DNA of 55,724 nucleotides from Xanthoparmelia taractica (taxonomy: Eukaryota; Ascomycota; Lecanoromycetes; Lecanorales; Parmeliaceae). How positions within the stretch are numbered: the first letter of the stretch is position 1; each line of letters opens with the position of its first letter. The notes below the pieces were generated by a model. It saw nothing but the letters and a program-made list of their open reading frames with translations, did no database searches and had not been told where the DNA came from. A program made the translations under genes and the position numbers. Shown piece after piece: positions 46,699 to 55,724 of the stretch. The stretch spans positions 1 through 55,724 of the forward strand of contig JANQBS010000253.1 in assembly GCA_033085395.1 (NCBI GenBank), written 5' to 3'.

Positions 46699-47242
46699 CT
46701 AACATCCCCCCGCCGTCTCATACCTCCACTCCGTCTGAACCACACACCCCGTATCGCACTGACTCAATACCTCCGTCGGCGTAACGCTCGGACACCCACA
46801 CCCCACCGCAAACGTAGACGTAACAACCGGTGTCGTCCCCCCCACCAATATCGGCCTGCATCTAATATCCGGACATATCCCGGCGGTCTTGGCGACGGTT
46901 TTGGTGACGGTGGGACAGCGGCTGTTGGTGCTGGGGATGGAGATGGAGATTGGGGTTGTTGGTGGGGGGAGGGAGATGGATACGGTGGCGTTGGTGGTGG
47001 TGTTGGTTGCGGTTGTTAGGGGGGGGAAGGTGGGGAGGGTGGAGGAAGGGTGGGTGCGGTGGTGGCGGGGGTTTTTGGCGAGGGAGGTGGGGAGGGCGCT
47101 GGGTTGGGATTAGTGGGTTGATTTTGATGAGGGGATTGAGGGGAGGAAAGAGGGAGCAGAGAGGAAAGGGGAGGTCGTTGTGCGTGATAGGATGAAGGAA
47201 GACTCACCTCAGAGCGAGCAGTGCAATGTTGAGAAGTAGCAT
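46699..47242 (-). CDS. small secreted protein with eight cysteines
   Basis: Exon 47242-47208 (35 nt) and exon 47098-46699 (400 nt) join in phase over a 109-nt intron (GTGAGT, branch CACTAATC, end CCCAG), giving 144 residues. The signal peptide MLLLNIALLALSALPTSLA is split by the intron. After a Thr/Pro-rich segment with possible glycosylation come eight Cys in the last 75 residues: SRC, GIC, IRC, VGCGC, SQC, TGC and a final Cys right before the stop. The TVTKTV stretch is common in fungal surface proteins. I do not recognise a named family; an effector-like or cell-wall role is inference. Because the first exon is so short, simple open-frame searches miss this gene. Confidence 0.65.
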
Positions 47243-48007
47243 TTTGACGGACGATTAGGGGAGTGAGGGGGAATCGACAGACGCAGAATGGCAGGGCAGC
47301 TGGGGGTTATATGGCATAGGAATGGCCGAAGCAAGGGGGAGGACCATCGGAGGGACAGAAAGAGCGAAGAAGGCCGAGCGCAAGGCCAGCCTTTGTGTAG
47401 TGATCATCTTGGATCGGTCTTACCCTCCTTTACCTACGAAGTACCGTATGTATCTGTTGACATGAGGTTTAATCAGTGCTGATAGTGCCTCGGTTTCATG
47501 TTCAGTGTGGTGGTGTGGAGTCGTGCAGGGGTTCCGCCGCGGGGATTAGGGGCACGGGCGGAAGAATAAGCCACGCCGTCGTCTCATGTCTGCCTATATG
47601 CACATCTTCATTGGGTGCATGTTCGGTTCGGTCGGTAGTCCTCGGGGGAAAGAACCTTGATTTGACCAAGCCGGGTACATCATGATTAGAAGTACAGAGC
47701 TGACGATGTGCCCCCCTCCCCAACTGCATGCATTGGAGCCACACGAAACACGCACATGTGTGGCACGTTTGCCTGTTATATCTGACCTTGTCGGGGGCTT
47801 CTATAGAGAAGCAAAAGGGTTTCCTTTATATGCCATTAATAAGCGCTCGTATCAAGCCAGGGATTTCGGGACATATTCCGAGGTAGTTGTAATGGCGGGG
47901 TGCCCCGCATCATGTGCAAGTCATAGCGGGGTCAGCGCCAGCTCAGCCTCCCTCAACTGTAAAGTATTCACGCGAGGCTCTGCGGTAGTGTGTCTTGAAG
48001 GCAAGAC
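47243..48007. other. divergent intergenic region
   Basis: Promoters of the secreted protein and the following hydrolase. No gene recognised. Confidence 0.5.
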
Positions 48008-49229
48008 ATGCCTCTCACTGCTGCCCGAATTGTTGAGCATCCGGCATTCAACACTGTCAAATGGCAACTCAAGCCAACCAAAAAGGGAAAATGTCCGGCT
48101 GCGCGTGGGAGGGGAGGTCCCTTCGAAATCGCATATGAGATCCATGGCACCGGCCCTATACACCTGGTAGTAAGTTCTTCTCGGAATAGCGTAGAATGGA
48201 ATGAGGCTGCGAGCGCAGATATCCAGGTGTAGCAAAGGCTGAGAGATGAAGCCAGTGGATCATGGGTCTTGGCGCCTTCATGTGGTTTTGGCAGAGACAA
48301 ATCAAAGATTTCGGTCACGACCAGGCTTCCAAGTATTCATGCCTTGTTTTCGATAACCGCGGTATGGGCGAGAGTGACAAACCAATGATGCGGTACTCTA
48401 CGTCTGCAATGGCCAAGGACGCTTTCGAGCTGCTCGATTACATTGGCTGGATTGGCGAGAGATCTGTTCATGTTATTGGCATCAGCATGGGCGGTATGAT
48501 AGCCCAGGAGATGGTATATTTCCACGAAGGAAGCGTTGGAAGCGGTACTGATATGGAGCCAGGCATATCTAGAGCCTGAGAGAATCGCCAGTCTTTCTCT
48601 GGTCTCCACAGCAGCGCAGTACAGAAACACCAACGTATGTTCCGATGGCCTGTGACTTTAGCTGATAGGTTCACTAAAAGACAAGGAAGGGCTACCTCGG
48701 AAGCCTGCGAGATCGCATCAGTTTGTTGTATGGTAAAAGTCAGTGATGCCAAAATCGTGACGCTGACGGTCATAGTATCCCCCAGTCTATCGACCAGCGA
48801 GTCATAAATAGCAAGAAACAAGTCAGTGCATCATGGCTCTCAGAACCGGACCAAGATGGCAATTTCCCCACCAACGGCGACCGCTTCGCCGCGCAAGAAA
48901 TCACCAAGCGCCAAGATACCCACGGCTTCACGCCCAAAGGTGTCATCTGCCAAGTCCTGGCCGTGCTAGGCCATAGCAAGAGTCCCAAGCAGCTGAAGGA
49001 GATTGCAGACAAGGTTGGTAGGGAGAGGAATATGGTGGTACATGGAACGGCGGACAATATGATTGGCGGTCCGCTGACTGAGATTTTGATGGAAGGGTTG
49101 GGGGGAGAGGAGAGGGGTGTGACGAGGAAGACGTTTGAGGGGAGGGGACATTATTTGCCTATTGAGGAGAGGGTGGGGTTCAAGGAGTCGGTTGAGGCGA
49201 TTGTTGAGAAAGCAGAGGCGATGCGGTGA
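48008..49229 (+). CDS. alpha/beta-hydrolase (AB_hydrolase_1 type)
   Basis: Five exons, 48008-48169, 48256-48513, 48563-48634, 48690-48727 and 48776-49229, total 984 nt and 327 residues, all in phase. Motifs: WIMGLGAFMWFWQRQ, FDNRGMGESDKPMMRYST, the nucleophile elbow GISMGG (Ser 131), the acid in HGTADNMI (Asp 270) and the base in GRGHYLPIE (His 302). The exon structure was fixed by continuity of these family blocks (YLEPERIASLSL, GYLGSLRDRI, FPTNGDRFAAQE). The fourth exon is only 38 nt and introns are as short as 48 nt. Substrate unknown; the family includes epoxide hydrolases and esterases. It is not close to the HSL-like hydrolases at 17-22 kb. Confidence 0.8.
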
Positions 49230-49757
49230 GCGACGTGCTGGGTAATCTGGATATTTCTCGCAGGGTTTGGGTGCCACGGGTGCACAGGTGGAAGGTAGTA
49301 AACAGGCAGGCGAAGACTTTTCCAGTGAGATTAGTGATACCATAAATAATATTAAAGTCCAGCAAGATACTGTGGTCGAATTGAAGTATCAACGTAGCTT
49401 GTTCGGACAGTCACGGTGAATGTACTAAGCGTGACATATCATTACCAAGCAACTCCGATAATGATACTCAGTTCAATTAAGCGTATATGACAGGTTTTTA
49501 TAGATGCTGTCTGGGGAAATATGATAAAGAGCTTGTTGGACGGGATGATTAGCAAAAATCATTGCAGTCTCAGAGTGACAGCTGCAGGTCTACACTGGAC
49601 TTTCATCCGTTGGATTGCCTTGCTAGTCGCTGTATCTTAATGTTACATATATATACCGTATTACGCTAATGCCACGGCTTTCAATCATCATATTCTATAC
49701 ATTTCCCAACTATCGCTCCGTCTACATCATAGTCGTAATCAATGTCTGCATCCAATT
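49230..49757. other. intergenic, convergent 3' ends
   Basis: No gene recognised. Confidence 0.5.
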
Positions 49758-50361
49758 TCACTTATATTCTTCACCCGCGCTAGCAGCAGTCACAAAATTC
49801 CACTTGACCCTCGAAGGCGCCCTGTTTATCTCGCCATCTGCGCTCGAAATCAGTCTCCGCTCTCGTATCATGTTCGTATGGGCCGTGAGTGCAATTGACT
49901 TACTAGGCGAGAGAGCCTTCAAACCTGCATGAGTGAGCTCGATGTTGTGACCCTTGCAAGGTTTGCACTCTCCGATCACCATTGCTGTAATGGTCTTTTT
50001 TGTGGTCGGATGGGTAATATTGATAGGGGCATCGCAGGGTGATTCGCTATCAGACCGCTTAGTGAGGAGGGAAACGGCTTCAGTCGATGATGTGTATACT
50101 TACTCTGGTGGATTATAGAACGCGGCTGGCACATTGGCAAAGAATGCAGTCTGGTTACCAGGTCCGCAGTGTGCGGTTGCAGGGTGCGGGAATGGGGTGA
50201 CTGATACTTCTTCGTCAGCGGAGGTTCGGTCCCGTGAATATAGAGAGATACTCACGTGCGCCGGTGAAGTTCCCAGGATGGTCACAGCCGGGAGTGCCGG
50301 GGTTGCAGGCAAGGGTTCTGAGGATGAAGAAGGCGACAAAGGGGATGAATGTCATATACAT
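49758..50361 (-). CDS. secreted double-psi beta-barrel (RlpA/expansin-like) protein
   Basis: Four exons, 50361-50256, 50200-50104, 50046-49904 and 49837-49758, join in phase to 141 residues. A hydrophobic signal segment (MYMTFIPFVAFFILRTLA) precedes a domain with AHCGPGNQTAFFANVP, SPCDAPINIT, MVIGECKPCKGHNIELT and a closing VKWNFV. The CG, Asp/Glu-C-x2-C and final Trp-x-Phe positions are those of the RlpA-like double-psi beta-barrel found in small fungal expansin-like and Barwin-like proteins. The catalytic Asp of true GH45/MltA-type enzymes appears as Glu (GECKPC). Introns are 55, 57 and 66 nt; the last is a multiple of three and has no stop, so retention would still give a protein. Probably acts in the cell wall or apoplast. 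Confidence 0.75.
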
Positions 50362-52069
50362 GGCGGCGATTGTTGGTTTGTTTGATTTGAGCTTTGAGAA
50401 GTCGACTTGAATGATGGAAATAATAGCAAGACGGACCTCGAACTGTATTTAATGAAATCACCCTACAGCCTGTTTTCATTTTTAGCCTTGTCAAGATCTC
50501 AATTTCGCATAGATGGTCTGCGCTTTTGCGGCTCGTCGGATAGCCTTGGAGCGCCTGGCGTTTTGCTCCCGACGCAAAGAAAAGAAGCCAATCAAAGCGG
50601 CGTGCCAGATGCGCCATCTTCTGACCGGTTGCATTATGGCATCTTTACGGATGAATGAGACAGGGGCCCAAGATGAAAGGGGCGTATAGGATAAGATAAG
50701 ATGACTTTTGCCCGGGATGAATTGGTCCGTGTGCCTAATTTGGAGGCAAGGAGGTGGCTATGGACATAGTTACTCTTCTCCGCATCTTTCATTTCTGCCA
50801 TGTATCACTCTCATTTATCTCAACGCTTAAAGGGAGGAATTAATGCGTGCCCTCAATCGAACACAGGACAGAAGCGAAGACAATTCAAGTCTGAAAAGGA
50901 TACTTGAAGTTTACTAAAAGGAAACATAGCCCTAGCCCTAAGCTAGAATAAGGTATGTCACCCTAGAGTTAGCAAAGATCTGCATCCAGGGAACATTATC
51001 CGTCTTTTCTGTGGACTACACCGTGCGGCATAGTTGAGAGCCTGTCCCACAGGTTGTGCATACTTTGGTACAACTTCTGATAATCTTGAGATCTTTTCGG
51101 AGCGGAGACGTGGGTCTGTTCGTCCGCGCCACTCCGACTCAGATCCATGAGCATCGAGAAATAATTACAACTCTCACCAACCGGAACATGAGCCAGAGAC
51201 CCAGGAGCCCAATCACATTGCTGGATTAATGCTCAGAATTTATTCGCTCGCCTAGTGTTGGGGTTGCGAAGGCCGTTGCTGCCTTTGTGAACATGGGCTA
51301 ACTGGCGACAGTGATACGAAGGGTGGGGTTGAAGACTGATATCGTGCAATGAATTGGCTGTTGGCAGCTTTCTCGATGCTTTTATACAGTGACCTACAAT
51401 CTGGCCTAACACAAGCATCAAGCCTATACTCTCTGGAGCGATCACTGTCATAGGTCAGGTCGGTGCTGCGCCGTGTGGTAATCATATAAGGCTTGAAAGG
51501 CCATATGATTATCTTCTCCTACCTCTCTCATCTTGCCTAGCTTCTTACGCATAGATATAAAACGGGGTTCTTCCTCGATGTTGCGTTGTGCTGCCCATGG
51601 TCGTTGCTAGACGACTCGAAACATCGAATCGTCCTTATGAGCTCGACGCTCAAGGATTCGATTCCTTGGCTCTAGCAATAATGCATCAGCCAGCCTGTGT
51701 GGAGGAGCTTCCATTAATAGCGGGGAACACCGCTCTGTTGATGTTATTTCTATTCATTTACTCCAGCCTAACACAGTGTTGACACCGACCCCTTCTCCGT
51801 TGACACTGCATTCTGACGTAGTTCCTTCCGTTTAAAAATATATAGATCTCTTTTAATGTGGTCCCGTTTTACATAAAATATACTATTAAGCACTACGATC
51901 GAGCTGCGATCCTCCTTTGACAGTATCATAGCAATCAAGTTCCTAATCAAGGGTTGTTGGGAACGTTGGCCTTGCACTCTCCTGCCCGTTTGGTGATTGT
52001 GTAATTGTTGGTATTTTACATATCATCTTACACCAGTATTGTCTAAAGATCCAATATCCTTTCTCAACA
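50362..52069. other. intergenic, no gene recognised
   Basis: About 1.7 kb between divergent genes. Open frames up to 83 codons lack motifs. Confidence 0.5.
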
Positions 52070-54883
52070 ATGGCTTTGAAGCTGAGAGTCTCTGAGAACA
52101 ACGGCCTTCCATGGACCCAGACTCAGGACTATATGAATCTCTGCCGCACGATCATCCGACCAGGAGATCCAACTACATACAGTAAGTACTGCTTTGCGTA
52201 AATCTAGTAACATGCCAGCTGACATTGCTGTAGATCCACCTCATCCCCAGGGACATTCGTCAACAGACCTAACCCAATTTCAAGTGGGGTAAGCCAGCAG
52301 GCGTTATCGGGATTAGCAAGAGACCTGACTGAAATTTGGTAGCCTTGCTAGTTCGAGCATCAACAACCTGCCAGATGCAAGTATATGCCATACTGACTTT
52401 GATGCTTGGCTAACTTTCTGCAGGTAATGTATAAGCTCTGGCCGAACAAGGAGTGGTGGGAACATACCAAGAGTGCCAAACCACTGCCAAAGAGAGATGC
52501 CAACGGATGCATAATGTATGAGCGAACTCCAAGGGCTTGGGCACCTCGGGAGCTGCTGGATTTCCCAATCTTGAGGAACCTCGATACGGTATGACAGATT
52601 TGTACATAAACTTCTGGTTCCACTACTGATCCTTCTCAGATCAGCTCCGAGGAAGAGGCGTGGTTCCTCGAAATGCTGTTGCGAATGGATGGGCGGATAG
52701 AGTGGTCGGACCTCTTAATGAGGATGAGGTATCCGGGATATACTGACAAAGACGAGCAGAAGGTTCGGAATCGTCTCCAGCAGCGGATGGCCAGATTCCG
52801 AGAGAAATTCGTCATGGTCTCTTGGAGAGACACGGCTGGGGACAACAACGCCATCAAAGACCGCGTCCTCGATAAGCTTAATCCAGCCCAACTCGCTGCG
52901 AGGGGTGGGCTTGGGTCGACTAGAGGAAGTACTCCTGGCTCTAGGGATAGTCAGGGAAGGGTCATTCCGGTTCCTGGTAGAAGACCTCCTGGTAGAAGAC
53001 CTCCAAAGACTGCCAACATTGGGAAAACGGCTACTCATTCCTCGCCATCGTCTCGCGCTCTTCCAAACCGTCAACGTAACGTGGACATAAATCCTACCAT
53101 GGGTGGTGCTCAGCAGCCTTATGCTTCAACTTCGCACGCGACGAGTACTGGTCCCCAACGTTACAAGGAAGTCTCTCCACTTAGTCCTTCCCGTGAAGTA
53201 ACTATTCCGATAATGGGTGGACGAAGAGTTTCTAGTTATGCGGACACACATCCGCAGCAGGGACGGGGATCAACAGTGTATGCGGCCAATCATTCGACGC
53301 AGCATCCTGGTAATCTGTTGTATGCAAGTCCTTCAGAAACTTTGCGAGGGCCTAACCAGCTTTTGAGTGATGAGGAAGACTGGGATAATAAGGAGTTTGG
53401 GAGTGATGAGGGTGACGATGGTGATGATGAGCAAGAAGACGGAGAGAGCAGTGACGACGATGATGATGGAAGCGATTGGAACGAGGAGGCTGATGCGGAT
53501 ATGCTCACAATCGAAGAAAATCCTCGAGCGAGATCGCTAATACCGGAAGAGTGCTGCGAGTTCGAAAGATATCTCAAAGAAGATCGCATGCGAACACAGA
53601 TGTGCCTAGGTGGGATGATCTCTGTGGATGAGCTGATGTTGGACATGCAGAATAACGAAGAGGAGCTGAAGCAAGGCTTGAAGAGAACGAGAGGGGAGAC
53701 CAGTGACGATGATGAGGTCGAAGAGCTTCAGGGTTGGAGAGCAAAGCGGAGCAGGAAAGAAGAAGGTGCAACTGGATCCAGCAGCCAACCGCTTTCAGAG
53801 TTCCAAGAACCTACTTGTAAAGGCTTTGACGACGAGCAACCCGGATATTCGGGAGAATATCTTCGTCAAGGCGCTTTGGCGAAGACTTCTCGTCGTCCTA
53901 CTACACGCCCTGTCGGCTCAGCCGTTCAGAGGCTTCACAATGATCGTCTACGACGTCCTCCAAAGGCCACAGTTGGGCAAAAGGATATATATGAGTCGCT
54001 GAATTACCATCAGCCTCACCCTGTCCTGGATGGAGAGTGGACAGTATTCCACTCTCACATAGACCCCCAACCGACACCGTACCCTCCTCAACAAGCAGGA
54101 GTTGAAGAGGGTTTATATACCAACATTGGACAACGGCAAGGCCGGCTTGCACCATACGAGTCCCGGCAGGACAATACCATGGAAACCAGGAACCCCGATA
54201 CAAATGCTGGAGAGCGACAACTTCGACCTTCGTCACATCATCAGCGCCAGCCAGACGGTCCACCGGATGACGACAACTCGTCCGATTCTGGAAGCTCTGC
54301 GGACCATGCGGAACCAGCTCACCATGACGCGTCTCGTCGAGCCCATCAATACCCTGCAGCGAGAATCATCCAGGACGATCCATTCTTCCCTGACGAACTT
54401 TTCAACGGCATGCTGAACGGTCAGCCTCAAAACAATCACGTCGGAAGCATATACACACGATCTCAACAGCAAGAGATTGATGAATACTACTACCGACTCA
54501 TGGCTCCGCGCCCAAGACCCGAAGCCCAGAAAAATGCTCGAGAGGGTCCGATGCCGCCACCGCCGCGGCCTAGGATGCAACAGCCCCGGACAGCGTTCGC
54601 AGCTGACTTGCAGAACCCGCACAGGAGACCACAGGCACGACAAGGTGGCGGTGTGCCCCGACAACACATACCTCACAACGTTCCCATTGGTCCTGCACAA
54701 TCTGATGACGCGCCACCAGTTGCGCAGGTCACACAAGACGAGTCGGACCAAGCCATTGACACCACTACACTTTGGAACCCGGAATGGTGGGCATTTGTCA
54801 ACCACCACGACGCCGAGCCTCTGCTGCGAGCCCATTACCCGGACGAATACCATCCAGGGTCTCCTCCTGGTACTCCACATTAG
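52070..54883 (+). CDS. large disordered acidic protein, conserved N-terminus
   Basis: ATG 52070 starts an exon (to 52191) reading MALKLRVSENNGLPWTQTQ; exon 2 (from 52234) reads PPHPQGHSSTDLTQFQ. A later exon ending at 52588 holds MYKLWPNKEWWEHT and AWAPRELLDFPILRNLDT, joined in phase over a 51-nt intron to the main exon 52640-54883. The region 52280-52423 between them cannot be joined without a frame conflict in my reading. The main exon begins ISSEEEAWFLEML with a Trp-containing helical segment, then is disordered: Arg/Pro repeats, an Asp/Glu-rich tract (about 53380-53480), and Pro/Gln/His-rich sequence. The acidic tract suggests a nuclear or chromatin protein, but that is inference. Total about 840 residues. 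Confidence 0.6.
52973..53002 (+). repeat. 15-bp tandem duplication inside the coding region
   Basis: CCTGGTAGAAGACCT occurs twice in a row and encodes a doubled PGRRP. Confidence 0.9.
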
Positions 54884-55000
54884 TGAACGTGGGCGTCTTC
54901 AACACCCATATTACAGCATCTCTGAGAGCCGGCGAGCGTCAGGCTCGACTTGGGAGGCTTATGATCTTGTGATTTCTGGCAATTTTTGCGACTTGCAAGT

Positions 55001-55724
55001 AATGTTTACATTAACCGTGGCCCCACTATTCGCTTCGCTCATAGTGGTCCGCAACTCAAATACGCACCATACTCAAATGCGCAAAAATCAATCAATCCTT
55101 CTTGATTCTACATATATCTCATCCCACACTTCGCGTGGCTAGAAACACGTCTCAATACGTATATACAAGCTTCCAGACTCCATAATCCAATCGTCGAATA
55201 AGGCCCTTGACGGCCTTATCAGCCTTTTCTTATTAAATTTCCTCAGCCCGAGTAACTCGCTTTAAGGCCTTCTTCGTCTTTTTCTTAACTATTTCTTCAT
55301 AAAAAGTTAAAGATTTACATATTTAATCTATAGATATTCATTTACCCTTCTAAGCAACCGTTTTAGTTAATGTTTTACGTGCTCGTTTAACTATAGCCTC
55401 GTTATAAATAACTTTAAGATCTCGTTCGACGATTTATCTCGAAAATTCATTAGCAATAAATCTCTTAACAAACCTCGCTAATAATCGGCGCATACCCTCA
55501 GAAATCACGAATGCTTATTCTCTAAGTAGTTCTTGAAATCATTAATTAAACTTAATTATATCTTGAGTCGAATAAGACGTATTTACGAGTACAATAAGAG
55601 TAGAAGAAGAAGTAATAGCACGTAACTATAGATTTCTAATCTTTGCCAGTACGGGTCGGAAAGGTGTGGTATCTGTTGAACATAGTCGTTTTCAACTTTT
55701 TTTCAACTTTTTTTAAAAAATTAT
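55001..55724 (-). mobile_element. probable pogo/Fot1-type DNA transposon end, RIP-decayed
   Basis: From about 55001 the sequence holds a hairpin CCACTAT/ATAGTGG around TTCGCTTCGCTC (55023-55047), a motif common in the termini of fungal pogo elements. Beyond 55150 it is AT-rich. On the minus strand, degenerate coding reads KKKTKKALKRVTRAEE and further Lys/Ala-rich sequence, as at the C-terminus of pogo-type transposases, with stops at expected Gln. The element continues past the right edge. No catalytic motif is inside the window, so the family assignment is tentative. Confidence 0.45.

Noticed and set aside
46286..46847. Open frames on both strands rich in Arg, Pro or Gly
   Set aside because: They result from purine/pyrimidine-rich tracts and partly overlap the real minus-strand secreted protein gene.
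54477..55142. A 221-codon plus-strand frame across the end of the acidic protein gene
   Set aside because: It overlaps the long coding exon in another phase and runs into the transposon terminus.
1..55724. CRISPR arrays, tRNA genes and rRNA genes
   Set aside because: No spaced direct repeats and no B-box-type or cloverleaf sequences were found by eye; a covariance-model scan was not possible here.

Overview
The window is nuclear DNA of a filamentous ascomycete (Pezizomycotina). Genes carry short introns (48-331 nt, most 50-90 nt) with CTAAC/CTGAC branch sites and are packed on both strands. Two AT-rich blocks at the edges look like repeat-induced point mutation (RIP): recognisable transposon proteins in which Gln codons have become TAA/TAG.

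Left block, 1-10800. On the minus strand, running off the left edge, is a decayed OrsD-domain plus RecQ-type helicase gene (1-4497). Next comes a decayed Ty3/gypsy retrotransposon (about 5336-10022, minus strand) with gag, protease, reverse transcriptase, RNase H and the start of integrase. It lies between two direct copies of an unclassified 585-bp repeat (4751-5335 and 10211-10796). Each copy holds two tandem intron-like units, a 55-codon frame open in both copies, and hairpins whose stems differ in sequence between copies but stay base-paired. This repeat is the strongest candidate for something undescribed.

Middle, 11800-31900. A T5orf172/GIY-YIG-type gene borders the AT-rich block. After a gene-poor gap come a P450 fragment with a stop, an intact alpha/beta-hydrolase, its divergently oriented paralog killed by three nonsense codons, an MFS transporter with a one-base frameshift, an intact 2OG-Fe(II) oxygenase-like gene with two GC-AG introns, a conserved gene of unknown role, an intact methyltransferase and a broken methyltransferase. 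The enzyme types resemble the tailoring and transport part of a secondary-metabolite cluster, but no backbone synthase is visible and four of the members are broken.

Right part, 32400-54900. Ordinary genes dominate: a PAQR/hemolysin-III receptor, two paralogous multi-pass membrane proteins, a conserved Cys-motif protein, a secreted 217-aa protein, a GH5 glucanase, an eight-cysteine secreted protein, a second alpha/beta-hydrolase, a small secreted double-psi beta-barrel (RlpA/expansin-like) protein and a large disordered acidic protein. Several are split into exons too short to show up as long open frames, so their models come from reading splice sites by eye; phases were checked by exon lengths. 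From 55001 to the right edge a second RIP-like block resembles one end of a pogo/Fot1-type DNA transposon.
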